A DNA stretch of 37,484 nt from an uncultured Pseudomonadota bacterium. Its GTDB lineage: Bacteria > Pseudomonadota > Gammaproteobacteria > Burkholderiales > SG8-39. Below, piece by piece: positions 1-8,203 of this stretch. The notes beneath the pieces are model-generated. The model did not search any database, was not told the DNA's origin, and saw only the letters and a program-made list of their open reading frames with translations. The first letter of the stretch is position 1. Every line of letters begins with the position of its first letter. A program made the translations under genes and the position numbers. The stretch spans positions 1-37,484 of the forward strand of contig CAIXPL010000021.1 of NCBI GenBank assembly GCA_903921325.1, given 5' to 3'.

Positions 1-139
1 ATCGCGATCGCCTACCTGCGCATGTCCAAGCTCAAACACCTGCCCCAGAGCCCATTCATCCCTGCCAAGCCGTTCGGCCTGGATCGCTTGCACCATGTTT
101 GCACATAAGTCCAATTCCACACTAAACGGCATAGAGCCG
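1..139. repeat. 139-bp terminal repeat, left copy (probable IS end)
   Basis: This stretch is a perfect inverted copy of 37344-37482. The inner edge lies at the G+C-rich hexamer GGCTCT read from inside the window outward (at 133-138 on the minus strand), followed by ATGCCGTTTAGTG. GGCTCT plus a following T/G-rich stretch resembles, from memory, the terminal inverted repeats of ISL3-family elements such as IS31831; this is inference. On the plus strand an open frame enters from the edge and stops at 109-111 (36 residues ending DRLHHVCT), which could be the tail of a transposase. On the minus strand the copy is translated as the last 46 codons of the interrupted integrase. The sequence flanking this copy differs from that flanking the right copy, as expected for one element inserted at two places. 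Confidence 0.75.
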
Positions 140-1233
140 ATTTCATTCAGGATGGTTGAAGCCGTAGCCCGGAAGCCGTGCGCGGAAAAGCCGATACTGC
201 CTTTGCCATTGAAGCCCATGCGTTCCAGCGCCCGATTCAGTGTCGTTGCCGTCATGCAGGTTTTCGGGTTGCGATAGTTGGGAAACAGCATCCCGCGCCC
301 CCCGGTGAAGGTATGCAGTTCGCGCAGCAATTCCACGGCTTGCCGGGACAGGGGAACAATGTGCGGCTCCCGCATCTTCATCCGCTCGGCAGGGATACGC
401 CATTCCGCCCGGTCAAGGTCGATTTCCGCCCAATGTGCGGCCCGCAATTCCACGGTGCGAACGAAGGTCAGCAGCATTAGGCGCAAGGCGATAACCGTAG
501 TCCGATACCCGGCATAGCCTTCCAGTGCCTTCACGAAGTCCGCCACTTGTTGGCGGGTCATGGGCTTGCGATGCACTACCTTGGGACGATGGATCGCGCC
601 CCGAAGCGCCGCCGCTGGATCAATGTCCGCCCGCAGGGTTGCCACGGCATAGCGGAAGATTGCGGAAACACATTGCCGCACCAGCAGGGCCACGGTTTCG
701 GCGCCGCGCCCTTCCACGCGCCGCACGATTTCCAGCAAGTGCGCCGCCGTCACGTTGCGAATGGGCAGATTGCCGACGTAGGGGAAAACGTCAGCCTCTA
801 GGAATCGCTCAACTTGTCGCAGGTAGTAGGGTGTCCATGTCGGCTTTTTCTTGGCTATCCACTCTCTCGCCACCGCTTCAAAGGTGTTGGCGTTTCTGGC
901 GGATTGTTCCATCCGCGCCGCTTGCCGATAGTGCGCCGGGTGAATGCCTTGCTTTACCAGCGCCCGGCACTCTTCGCGCCTTGCCCGCGCTTCGGCAAGT
1001 GTCAGCATCCCCGCAGTGCGCCGGGATTGGGTTTGCTCTTTGGTTTCGCCGCTTGGGGCTTGCACATACTCCCCCACGGCAAAGACGTTTTCCTTGCCCG
1101 CGATGCGGTAGCGGTAGCGCCACAGCTTCGCGCCAGTCGTTCGCACTTCCAGATAAAGCCCGCCGCCGTCGGTTAGCTTGATCGGCTTTTCGCCGGGTCT
1201 GGTGTTGCGGATTTGGCCATCGGTAAGGGGCAT
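1..1233 (-). pseudogene. Tyrosine recombinase (DUF4102/P4-type integrase), 3' end replaced by the terminal repeat
   Basis: The minus-strand frame opens with ATG at 1233 and stays open for 411 codons to the window edge. The N-terminus (MPLTDGQIRNTRPGEKPIKL, then LTDGGGLYLEV) is the DUF4102 arm-binding domain, followed by a SAM-like core-binding domain (about residues 115-195) and the catalytic domain with the first arginine in TFVRTVELR and the H-x-x-R box as HGFRATAS. Homology stops after ILNEI (about residue 364), exactly where the 139-bp repeat begins; the last 46 codons come from the repeat. The second histidine and the catalytic tyrosine, normally in the final 50 residues (QLAH...Y), are absent, so the enzyme should be unable to cleave DNA. 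Such integrases normally move genomic islands, so it probably once mobilised a neighbouring island. Integrase family is sure; loss of function is a strong inference. Confidence 0.88.
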
Positions 1234-1234
1234 G

Positions 1235-1274
1235 GTAGCGGGTATCGGGACTTGATACCCGCTAGGGTACCCGC
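1235..1274. promoter_or_regulatory. Inverted and direct repeats in the integrase leader (arm-type sites or operator)
   Basis: TAGCGGGTATC at 1236-1246 is matched perfectly by its reverse complement GATACCCGCTA at 1254-1264 with a 7-bp spacer, and a third TACCCGC unit follows at 1268-1274. The repeats begin 2 bp upstream of the integrase start codon. DUF4102 integrases often have short TACCCGC-like repeats near the gene start that bind the N-terminal domain (general knowledge). The same palindrome would fold in the mRNA over the ribosome-binding region, so autoregulation of translation is an alternative. The repeats are seen; the role is inferred. Confidence 0.5.
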
Positions 1275-1324
1275 TTTTTCCTCGGATGGAAACGGACTAT
1301 GCCGATTACTATCGGATGTTAATC

Positions 1325-1504
1325 CTATGTATTTACTTGGTTTTTCGCTGGGTATCGGGCGTTGCCGGATGCTGGCGGATTGCGATGCCGATTTTCGATC
1401 AGAATCACGACCGCGGAGATCACCGCGATAAGGAGTTGAAACGCACGTAGAGGCGCTTCATCAATGACACGCTCAACATTCACTTCGGGCGCTGCGCTCA
1501 TCAT
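1325..1504 (-). pseudogene. 5' fragment of an MFS (AAHS-type) transporter
   Basis: A frame starting at a double ATG (1504 and 1501) reads EVNVERVIDEAPLRAFQ and then a hydrophobic run LLIAVISAVVILIE, stopping at 1325. The order 'V-x-x-V-I-D-E-A ... hydrophobic helix ... I-D-G-F-D' is the start of aromatic acid:H+ symporters of the major facilitator superfamily. Similarity ends after LIE (about 1395), where GFD should follow and instead unrelated codons lead to a stop after 59 residues. AGGAGCG sits directly before the start, and the start lies 7 bp after the stop of the Rieske oxygenase gene, so it was the next gene in that operon. The break marks the edge of the integrase-bearing segment. Family assignment rests on about 37 residues. 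Confidence 0.7.
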
Positions 1505-1510
1505 TCGCTC

Positions 1511-2791
1511 CTAATAGTCGCCAAGGCCAAGATCAGCCGCCTGCATCTGCGCCAGCCGTTCGAGCTTGCGGCGCATCTGGATCAATCCGATGTCATGCTG
1601 ATACAGATTCTCTTGCGCTGGCCAGGGAGGCAAGGCGTTCGCCACAACCAGGTCCTGCGCAAGGACACCATCGAAAATCGCCTTGAGCTTTCTGTGGTAC
1701 AGAAAATGCCACAGGTCCTTTTCCCAACCGACAACGCGGCGACTACGAAAAACGGTAATGCGCGTCTTGTTGTCATCCACCGGAGTGACGTAGAACGAGA
1801 TATGCATCGGACCGCCCGGCCCGGCACTGGGCGGCAGGGGAATCTCGACTCGCACGTAATACGCGCCATCGGATTCGACAAATTCCATCCAGTCGAGATT
1901 GACACCCCGCTGGCCTTCGCGAAAGACTTCAAATCCGCCGTCATTCTCTCTGACTTGAACCCGGTCGGTGTGAGGCCCGCGCGATTGAGTATAGGTTTGG
2001 CCATGCAAAACAATGCCGTGCATGGGATCGAGCAGATTGTCGTAGATGTAGTGATAGTTACCCGGCCACACATCGAAGTGAATTTCGGCTGACCAGTGCG
2101 CGTCTGTCAGTTCATAGGGAAGCTTGAGCTCGGGTGGTTCGCCATCCTCGATACCAAAGTAGGCCCAGATAGCGCCGTAGTGCTCAACCGTAGGATAGTG
2201 ATGCAAGAGCTTGCGCCCTTCGAGCGGGCAATCGGGCAGGCCGGGCACCTTCCTCACGACACCGTGCTGATCCACTTCGACGCCATGATAAATACAGCGG
2301 ATGGTATCGCCAGCGACAGAGCCGACTGACAGGGCGAGGCCACGATGGGGGCAGCGGTCTTCCATGGCATGAACACGTCCCGTGCTGTCTCGCCAGAGCA
2401 CCAGTTGCTCGCCCAGACGCACCATGCCGGTCGGTCGATCCTTGACTTCGCTGGAGGCCGCCACGCAGTACCATTGGTTACGCAGGCCAAAGCGGAGCAA
2501 CCGGTGCGCACGCTCCTCGGGCGTGCGTCGTGGTTCGCGCTTGGTCGCCCTTGCTGGATGCGCACCGCGTCCCTGCACCAACGTTGCATAGTGGTACTGC
2601 GACGCAACCGGCAACGCCAGATCCTGCCTGAGCGCGCGGGACAGGCTCTCTGCAGTCCAGGCGCTCTCCCCGAGTGGACGCAACGCGATCGCGTTAAGGC
2701 GGGCCAGTACTGTCTCTAATTGATGGTCAGCGGTGCCAAGTACCTTGAGCAATTCCGTGCACAATTGGTCTGCAAATCGAGGTTCAGACAT
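1511..2791 (-). CDS. Rieske ring-hydroxylating oxygenase with N-terminal recombinase-like HTH domain
   Basis: This is a 426-residue terminal oxygenase subunit. The Rieske [2Fe-2S] site is C147-x-H149 ... C166-x2-H169 (CPHRG and CIYHG). The mononuclear iron site is in NLLDPMH (N252, D255, H258) with H263. The family adds O2 to aromatic acids or demethylates them using electrons from a separate reductase, which is not encoded here. The first 55 residues are unusual: LARLNAIALRPLGESAWTAE resembles the small 'recombinase-like helix-turn-helix' proteins found beside dioxygenase genes, here fused ahead of a basic linker (about 75-95). It was co-transcribed with the now truncated MFS transporter gene. 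A divergent promoter region of 139 bp separates it from the RidA gene. The substrate is unknown; a monooxygenase or demethylase role is possible. Confidence 0.85.
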   Translation of the reverse strand: MSEPRFADQLCTELLKVLGTADHQLETVLARLNAIALRPLGESAWTAESLSRALRQDLALPVASQYHYATLVQGRGAHPARATKREPRRTPEERAHRLLRFGLRNQWYCVAASSEVKDRPTGMVRLGEQLVLWRDSTGRVHAMEDRCPHRGLALSVGSVAGDTIRCIYHGVEVDQHGVVRKVPGLPDCPLEGRKLLHHYPTVEHYGAIWAYFGIEDGEPPELKLPYELTDAHWSAEIHFDVWPGNYHYIYDNLLDPMHGIVLHGQTYTQSRGPHTDRVQVRENDGGFEVFREGQRGVNLDWMEFVESDGAYYVRVEIPLPPSAGPGGPMHISFYVTPVDDNKTRITVFRSRRVVGWEKDLWHFLYHRKLKAIFDGVLAQDLVVANALPPWPAQENLYQHDIGLIQMRRKLERLAQMQAADLGLGDY

Positions 2792-2930
2792 TGTTCCCCC
2801 ATTGGATTACCCCGTCATCGGTGTCGCCCGAATCACGAGACTCAACGCGTTTTCATCGTGACATCTGCATTACTATCGCGCCCCCCCGAAAGGGAAAATA
2901 CAATATTCCGACTGATCAGGAGTGCACGCC

Positions 2931-3314
2931 ATGCGACAAATCGCCATCAACATCGAGGGCCATGAGCATCCCGCCGCAGTGCCTGTTGCCTGCCGGATCG
3001 GCCCGATCCTCGCCACATCCGCGGTGCTCGGCAAGGACCCGGTCAGTGGGGAACTACCCGACAACGCGGAAGAGCAGGCGCGCAACGCCTTCATCAATCT
3101 GCGCCGTGTGCTGGAAGCCGCCGGCATGGATCTGGGTGATGTCATCAAACTCACCATTTTCGTTCTTGACAACAAATATCGCGATGTCTGCTACAAATAC
3201 TGGAACGAGACGTATCCCGACCCTCAGCACATGCCCGCCAGACATACCCTGCTGCAACCGGTCGGCATCGGTCTGCTTCAGCTCGAGGTGCTGGCGGTGG
3301 CAAAAGACGCCTAA
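2931..3314 (+). CDS. RidA family (YjgF/UK114) enamine/imine deaminase-like protein
   Basis: This 127-residue protein has the length and fold signature of the RidA family. The C-terminal signature is present, with the conserved arginine in MPARHTLLQP (R104) and a glutamate in LQLEVLAVA (E119), positions that in RidA bind the carboxylate of the substrate and help activate water. The start at 2931 is chosen because CAGGAG lies 8 bp upstream; a GTG at 2922 is possible. RidA proteins hydrolyse enamines and imines to ketones and ammonia, and several act in catabolic pathways such as 2-aminomuconate deamination. It is transcribed away from the Rieske gene, and its 3' end overlaps the convergent FAA hydrolase gene by 4 bp. 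A role in clearing nitrogen-bearing ring-cleavage products is inferred. Confidence 0.88.
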   Translation: MRQIAINIEGHEHPAAVPVACRIGPILATSAVLGKDPVSGELPDNAEEQARNAFINLRRVLEAAGMDLGDVIKLTIFVLDNKYRDVCYKYWNETYPDPQHMPARHTLLQPVGIGLLQLEVLAVAKDA

Positions 3315-4264
3315 AGGGCAGTCGCGACGATTGGATTGCTGAGCGTACCGACGCCCTGCACGGTAACCGCCACCACATCACCCGGCTGCATGAACACCTT
3401 GGGATTGCGCCCGTAACCCACGCCGGCGGGCGATCCGCTGGTCAGGATATCGCCAGGCCGAAACGGATACCACCGCGAGAAGTAGGCAATCAACTCTGTG
3501 ATCCGCCAGATCAGATCCGACGTGTGCGCCTGCTGCATCACCTTGCCGTTGAGGGTGGTCGTCAAGGTGACGTCCTGAGGATCTGGGATTTCATCCTTGG
3601 TGACAATCACCGGGCCGATCGGGCAGAACCCGGGCAACTGCTTGCCCATGCGATTGAGATCGGGATCGCCGGTCTGCTCGAAGTTCTCGACCCAATTGCG
3701 TGCCGAAACGTCGTTGATGATCGTGTAGCCCGCCACGCGCTCGAGCGCCTCGCTCTCGCTCACGTTGTGGCACGGTGCACCAAAGACCACCGAGAATTCA
3801 CCCTCAAAGTCGACCATGTCCGCGCACTGAGGCGGCAGCACAATCGACTCGTTGGGTCCGATGATCGCATTGGCATTTTTCATGAAAGCGGTCGGTTCGG
3901 CGGTCGGTTTGGGCCGATCGGTTCCCTGCATCTCGCGCAGGTGGCTGAAATAGGCACGGCCATGTGATAGCACAATGCCCGGGCGCGGCACCGGCGCCGC
4001 GAGACTCGATGGCGTGAGGGCGCTGAGCGCACCACACTCGCGCAGGCGTGCCGCTTCATCCTCGCGGCTGCGCAGTACCCGATCGAGCAAGTGACGCAGC
4101 AAATCCAGTCCTTCGGGGCCGGCCGCCAACAACGCAGGCATCGCCGCCGGGATCCAGTGTGCGAGCGGCAGGACGCGCTGCGCCACTGAAAAATCAAGGA
4201 CCTCGTCGCCGATCAGCAGGCCGGTCTGACCACCACCGTGCGCCTTCAGGGTCACGAGCTTCAT
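3311..4264 (-). CDS. Fumarylacetoacetate hydrolase family protein
   Basis: The 317-residue protein has an N-terminal domain (about 1-95) and the FAH catalytic domain (about 96-315). Metal-binding residues are visible as DFEGEF (E154, E156) and IINDVSARN (D185), with the lysine region GKQLPGFCPIGP (K208) and the TSGSPAGVG substrate loop near residue 280. The family hydrolyses or decarboxylates/isomerises beta-diketo acids, including 2-hydroxyhepta-2,4-dienedioate and acylpyruvates made by ring cleavage. The small gap to the VOC gene upstream (13 bp) indicates one transcript: binding protein, VOC protein, FAH. A catabolic role downstream of ring opening is likely; the exact reaction cannot be read from the sequence. 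Confidence 0.88.
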   Translation of the reverse strand: MKLVTLKAHGGGQTGLLIGDEVLDFSVAQRVLPLAHWIPAAMPALLAAGPEGLDLLRHLLDRVLRSREDEAARLRECGALSALTPSSLAAPVPRPGIVLSHGRAYFSHLREMQGTDRPKPTAEPTAFMKNANAIIGPNESIVLPPQCADMVDFEGEFSVVFGAPCHNVSESEALERVAGYTIINDVSARNWVENFEQTGDPDLNRMGKQLPGFCPIGPVIVTKDEIPDPQDVTLTTTLNGKVMQQAHTSDLIWRITELIAYFSRWYPFRPGDILTSGSPAGVGYGRNPKVFMQPGDVVAVTVQGVGTLSNPIVATAL

Positions 4265-4277
4265 TGCGCCACCCTAC

Positions 4278-4775
4278 CTATTCGGATTGCACATCGCCAC
4301 GGGCGAAGTTCTTGTCATTGCGTCCTTCGCCACGCTCCTGCCCGTCACCGGCGTACTGAAACTCCCACCAGTTGCCATCGCGATCCTGAAAATAAAATCC
4401 ATACGTACCGTGGATTTCAGTCAGACGCATCACTTTCTGAATGCCGTAGGTTTGCTGGTGTTCGAGTGCCAGGGCATGGGCGCGCTCGACGTCCTCACGC
4501 GTCGACAGGTCCAGCCCCCAGTGGTTACGCACACCCAGCGGACGCACCTTGTCGCCGACCTCCAGACACACCAATGACCAATACTGACCCTTGCGCAGAA
4601 GCATCGAGACACGGCTGTGTTGCACGGTCTCAAGACCCAGAAACTCTTCATAGAACGGCCGCGACTCGCGCAAGCTGCGGCATTCGAGGGTACCGTGGGA
4701 GAAGATTTTCGGGCGGTTGAGGGGCACGCCGGGAGTCCGTGCCGTCGCCGGCTTTGCTGCTGCGTGTTCTGTCAT
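4278..4775 (-). CDS. VOC superfamily protein (glyoxalase/extradiol-dioxygenase fold)
   Basis: The 165-residue protein has two beta-alpha-beta-beta-beta modules. The three expected metal ligands are in place: H27 in FSHGTL, H85 in RNHWGLDL and E138 in DGNWWEFQY. This 2-His-1-Glu set is used by glyoxalase I, fosfomycin-resistance enzymes and extradiol dioxygenases. The protein is half the length of the two-domain type I extradiol dioxygenases, so a small single-domain dioxygenase, isomerase or lyase is as likely. The charged C-terminal tail after residue 145 is poorly conserved in such proteins. It sits between a binding-protein gene and the FAA hydrolase gene on the same strand, which suggests action on a ring-cleavage intermediate. 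Confidence 0.82.
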   Translation of the reverse strand: MTEHAAAKPATARTPGVPLNRPKIFSHGTLECRSLRESRPFYEEFLGLETVQHSRVSMLLRKGQYWSLVCLEVGDKVRPLGVRNHWGLDLSTREDVERAHALALEHQQTYGIQKVMRLTEIHGTYGFYFQDRDGNWWEFQYAGDGQERGEGRNDKNFARGDVQSE

Positions 4776-4812
4776 CTATGCAACTCCTCTATTCGGCCGT
4801 GCGCAGGCCGAA

Positions 4813-6090
4813 TCAGCGTCTTGCTTCGGTGTATGGGTAGAGCACGTTGCCAGTCTTGAACTCCGGAGGCCACACAATCACCTCGGCTGCCGTGCCACGA
4901 AACTGATCAACGTCATTCGCTTTGACATGCTGGAACTGGGTGAGAAGTAGCCGCGGCGTGCGCCATTCACCGTCCTCGCCAAATGCGATGTCGCCCACCA
5001 CCGTATTGAACGTGTGAGAGTGCGCATAGTTGGCGAGCACCCCTGCGTCCAGACTTTTTGTGCCCTCCACCGATTGCGCCAGTACCTGCCCCGCGGCATA
5101 ACCGAACGGCACAAAGCCATAACCCAGCGGATCGACATGCTCGCCTGGCGCGATTGCCTGATAGCGTTTCATCAGGGATTCCAGACCAGGAAAGTTGAGC
5201 TTCGGTGAGGGTGCGAACACTTCATTGATAACAATGCCGTTGGCCAGTGGACCGAGCTGGGTCTTGAAAACGGTCGCGGTCAATCCGATCATCGCACCAC
5301 CGAAGAACTTGGGTGTGAAACTAATCTCGTTGGCCGCACGCACAATGCCCACTGTATCGGGCGGATAGGAACCCACAAAAACCACATCCGCGTTGCTGGC
5401 CTGAACTGCCCGAATGATGGAAGAGAAATCGACCGTATTTGGAGGATAGCTGCGGTCATAGACAATCTCGAATCCTGCTGCCTTCGCATTGGCGCGAGCC
5501 CCCTCAAGGACGGTGCGGCCGTACTCGGCGTCGACCGTCACGATTGCAGCTGTTTTGGGTTGTGGCTTTTGAGCTTTAGCGAGTTCGAAAAAACCCTGCG
5601 AGAAAACAGTCTTCGCATCCGATCCGAGCGGCAGGATCGAGAAATAGCGTGGGTAACGGAACTGGCTGTTGACGCCTAATCCCATGACACCGATCGTCAT
5701 CAGATTGCGCTGCATGATCGCAGGCATGGCCGCCGAGATGATGTTGGTCCCGTAGGGTCCGATGATCAAATCGACTTTATCCAGGTCAGCGAGCTTGGTG
5801 TAGATCCCTGGTGAATTGGCGGCGCTGCTCTGATCGTCGTAATAGACCAGCTCGACGGGACGCCCAAGCAGTCCGCCCTTGGCATTGAGATCATCCCGCC
5901 ATATCTGGAACGCAAGCAGCAGTTGCTTGCCGGTTGCTGCACTGCCCCCGGTGACATCGATTCCCATGCCGATGCGCAGTGGCTCGGCGGCACGCAGGTC
6001 ACCAAGACTGAGCAGGGCCAAAAGCAAGCTCAGGGCCAGGCCGAGCAGCGGCCGTTGCCGCTTCGCCGGTGAAATTATTGCGTAACGCAT
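4813..6090 (-). CDS. Branched-chain amino acid-type ABC substrate-binding protein
   Basis: The product is 425 residues from the ATG at 6090, chosen because GGAG lies 10 bp upstream and the following residues form a clean signal peptide (basic start, hydrophobic run LLGLALSLLLALLSLG, cleavage after LRA). The mature part begins EPLRIGMGIDVTGGSAATGK, typical of LivK-like periplasmic proteins (Peripla_BP_6), with DDQSSAANSP and the IIGPYGTNIISAA strand of the ligand cleft. No Liv permease or ATPase is encoded in the window, so it must either share transporter parts made elsewhere or act otherwise. The downstream VOC and FAH genes point to an aromatic acid or related ligand rather than an amino acid; that is inference. 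Confidence 0.88.
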   Translation of the reverse strand: MRYAIISPAKRQRPLLGLALSLLLALLSLGDLRAAEPLRIGMGIDVTGGSAATGKQLLLAFQIWRDDLNAKGGLLGRPVELVYYDDQSSAANSPGIYTKLADLDKVDLIIGPYGTNIISAAMPAIMQRNLMTIGVMGLGVNSQFRYPRYFSILPLGSDAKTVFSQGFFELAKAQKPQPKTAAIVTVDAEYGRTVLEGARANAKAAGFEIVYDRSYPPNTVDFSSIIRAVQASNADVVFVGSYPPDTVGIVRAANEISFTPKFFGGAMIGLTATVFKTQLGPLANGIVINEVFAPSPKLNFPGLESLMKRYQAIAPGEHVDPLGYGFVPFGYAAGQVLAQSVEGTKSLDAGVLANYAHSHTFNTVVGDIAFGEDGEWRTPRLLLTQFQHVKANDVDQFRGTAAEVIVWPPEFKTGNVLYPYTEARR

Positions 6091-6174
6091 TGGGATGTCT
6101 CCGCTGGATGGCTTGTATGCCAACTCGTTTCCAACTGCCCGTATTGTACTCAGACCGCTTGCGCCGTCTCGGCG

Positions 6175-6351
6175 CTACACCCACCAATAGCGCACGATAT
6201 GAAAGAAGATCGGTGCTGAGAAGCTGATCGAATCAACCCGATCGAGCATGCCACCCTGCCCTTCGATCAGGTCGCCCCAATCCTTGACGCCGCCGTCGCG
6301 CGTAATAGCCGAGTGCACGAAGCCGCCGAAGAAGCCCAATATGTTGATGGT
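6175..6351 (-). pseudogene. 3' fragment of phosphatidate cytidylyltransferase (cdsA/ynbB type)
   Basis: The frame ending at the stop at 6175 reads LGFFGGFVHSAITRDGGVKD, then WGDLIEGQGGMLDRVDS and a final hydrophobic stretch ending RYWW. The run 'S-A-I-x-R-D-x-G-V-K-D-W-G-x-L-I-x-G-x-G-G-x-L-D-R-x-D-S' is the CDP-diglyceride synthase signature, including the aspartates that bind Mg and CTP. Only about 55 codons remain of a protein normally near 300 residues, and upstream codons are unrelated. It sits in the gap between two binding-protein genes with no role there, so it is a leftover from a recombination event that brought in a chromosomal end of cdsA. Confidence 0.82.
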
Positions 6352-6404
6352 CAGCGGGCGGCCGCCTGACCCGCTGGCGCGGCAGCCGATTCGCTCACGG
6401 TTGC

Positions 6405-7400
6405 TTAGTTCCCCGCAACAAACTCGTTGGTGAAGTAGTCCCCGATCGGACGTTTTTCCTTCAAACCACCGTACTGCAGCAAAACATCTTGCGCATGCTC
6501 CATCACCTCCGGTGAGAGCCAGGCCGACGCGTGGCCCTTGCTCCAATCCGGATCGAGCAGATTGAACGAGAGCACCAGCACGCGGGTCGCCACCGGCCGT
6601 TGTAGCGTTGGTGCGCGCTTCATCAGCGAATCGATTGCCCCTTCAGGATCCTTACGTGCTGCCGCCAGCGTCTTCTCCATCAGTCCGACCATCTTCTTGA
6701 CTAACGCCGGGTTCTTGGCAATGAGATCGTTGCCGGCAACCAGTGCCAGCCCCGGCACATTGATGCCGATGGAGGCATAGGTGAAGGTCGACACCGGCAG
6801 GTTGTTCGCCTCGAACAGTGGCACGTACAGAAAATCGAAGGTCTCCACGGCATCCACCTTGCCCTCGAGCAAGGCGGTCGGCTTGGCTGAGCCTTCCATA
6901 TTGATCTTGTTGATCTTGCCCTCCATCCCGGTGGCTTTAAGCACCGGGGTCAGCAACTGCGCCGAGGCCCCCCCTGGGGAATAGCCCAAGCGGGCACCGG
7001 CCATATCCTGGATCTTGGTCCAGCCGTTCTTCTTCGGAAAAATGATGGCCATCGGGCTCTGGCGCAGATAGCCACCGACGATCTTCAGTGGCAGGCCCTG
7101 GGCCACCAGCCCCATCGCCGTGCCGGCATCGACGGTACCGAACTGGGTCGAACCGTTGGCAACGGTCTGCGCCGTAGTGGCCGAGCCACGCCCCTCCAGC
7201 ACCTCCAGATCGATCCCGTCGGCTTTAAACAGCCCCTTGTCCAGACCGTAATACCAGATGGCGTGATAGCCACTATTGACCCAGTCAAGACGCAGACTGA
7301 CCTTCTCATCGGCACGCGCCAGACCGACCAACCCCAGCAGTACAACGGTCATCAGAGCGCACGCGGCACCGTGAGAAACGCGCAGGTAACGATAGGACAT
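6405..7400 (-). CDS. NMT1/SsuA-type ABC transporter substrate-binding protein
   Basis: This 331-residue protein has a signal peptide (hydrophobic core ALMTVVLLGLVGLARA) followed by VSLRLDWVNSGYHAIWYYG, the start of NMT1/THI5-like periplasmic proteins. The segment GLDKGLFKADGIDLEVLEG and the GLPLKIVGGY strand are characteristic. Relatives bind aliphatic sulfonates, thiamine pyrimidines, riboflavin or aromatic acids. A GGAG lies 9 bp before the ATG. The permease gene is 26 bp upstream and overlaps the ATPase gene, so the order ATPase-permease-binding protein makes a complete importer in one operon, starting at 8985. The ligand cannot be told from sequence; the neighbouring genes favour an aromatic or heteroaromatic acid. 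Confidence 0.9.
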   Translation of the reverse strand: MSYRYLRVSHGAACALMTVVLLGLVGLARADEKVSLRLDWVNSGYHAIWYYGLDKGLFKADGIDLEVLEGRGSATTAQTVANGSTQFGTVDAGTAMGLVAQGLPLKIVGGYLRQSPMAIIFPKKNGWTKIQDMAGARLGYSPGGASAQLLTPVLKATGMEGKINKINMEGSAKPTALLEGKVDAVETFDFLYVPLFEANNLPVSTFTYASIGINVPGLALVAGNDLIAKNPALVKKMVGLMEKTLAAARKDPEGAIDSLMKRAPTLQRPVATRVLVLSFNLLDPDWSKGHASAWLSPEVMEHAQDVLLQYGGLKEKRPIGDYFTNEFVAGN

Positions 7401-7426
7401 GGAATTACTCCGTATGAGGAATCAGT

Positions 7427-8203
7427 TCAGACCGGATGGCCGCGTTGCGACACGTGCCATGGAATACATACACGTTCGAGGACTTCAATTGCATAGAAAA
7501 ACGCCATCGCAATCACCGATAGCACGACCAGCGTGGCAAACAACAGAGGCGTGTTCAACTGGCCAGAAGCCTGCACCAGCACATAACCCAATCCGCGATC
7601 CGAACCGATGAATTCGCCGGTAAGCGCGCCCACCACCGCAAGCGTCGAGGCCACCTTCAAACCACCAAAAATGCTCGGCAGGGCATGCGGGAGACGCAGT
7701 TTGAGAAACATCCGCCAACGCGGTGCGCCCATCGAGCGCGCAAGCTGGATCATGGCCGGATCAATGCCGCGCAAACCGACGATGGTGTCCACCACAATCG
7801 GAAAGAACGCAATCAGGAATGCCACCGATACCTTGGGCCAGATGCCAAAACCGAACCAGACCACGAATAAGGGTGCCAGCGCGATTTTCGGAATGCTTTG
7901 AGTGGCCACCATGGGCGGGTAGAGCAATCGCTCAAGCAGCGGCGAGGCAACGATCAACATGCCCAGCGGCACCGCCACCAGCACCGCGGCCAGATAACCC
8001 GCCAGGATGGCACCCGAGGTCCACAGCGACTGCTCGAGCAGAAGCGGCCATTGCTCAAGGCCGGCACCCATCACCGTGCCCGGCGATGGCACCAGATACG
8101 TCGGCAGATGAAACACGCGCACAACCAGGTCCCAGAGCGCAATGATCAATACGAACGAGAGGATGGTCCAGGCGGCATTGCGCCAGCGGTCATCGCGCGT
8201 CAT
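7427..8203 (-). CDS. ABC transporter permease (SsuC/TauC type)
   Basis: The 258-residue protein has about six hydrophobic segments (for example WTILSFVLIIALWDLVV near the start and LLFATLVVLSVIAMAFFYAI near the end). The cytoplasmic coupling loop, which docks to the ATPase, is visible in RSMGAPRWRMFLKLRLPHAL. This is the BPD_transp_1 family that carries sulfonates, taurine, pyrimidines and some aromatic acids. Its start codon overlaps the stop of the upstream ATPase gene by 4 bp (ATGA), so the two are translationally coupled. It would form a homodimeric channel in the inner membrane. Confidence 0.92.
   Translation of the reverse strand: MTRDDRWRNAAWTILSFVLIIALWDLVVRVFHLPTYLVPSPGTVMGAGLEQWPLLLEQSLWTSGAILAGYLAAVLVAVPLGMLIVASPLLERLLYPPMVATQSIPKIALAPLFVVWFGFGIWPKVSVAFLIAFFPIVVDTIVGLRGIDPAMIQLARSMGAPRWRMFLKLRLPHALPSIFGGLKVASTLAVVGALTGEFIGSDRGLGYVLVQASGQLNTPLLFATLVVLSVIAMAFFYAIEVLERVCIPWHVSQRGHPV

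Noticed and set aside
525-1181. A 218-codon plus-strand frame across the integrase region.
   Set aside because: It is antisense to the integrase, whose domains are clear, and its composition (Arg, Pro, Ala, Ser rich) is typical of a shadow of high-G+C coding sequence.
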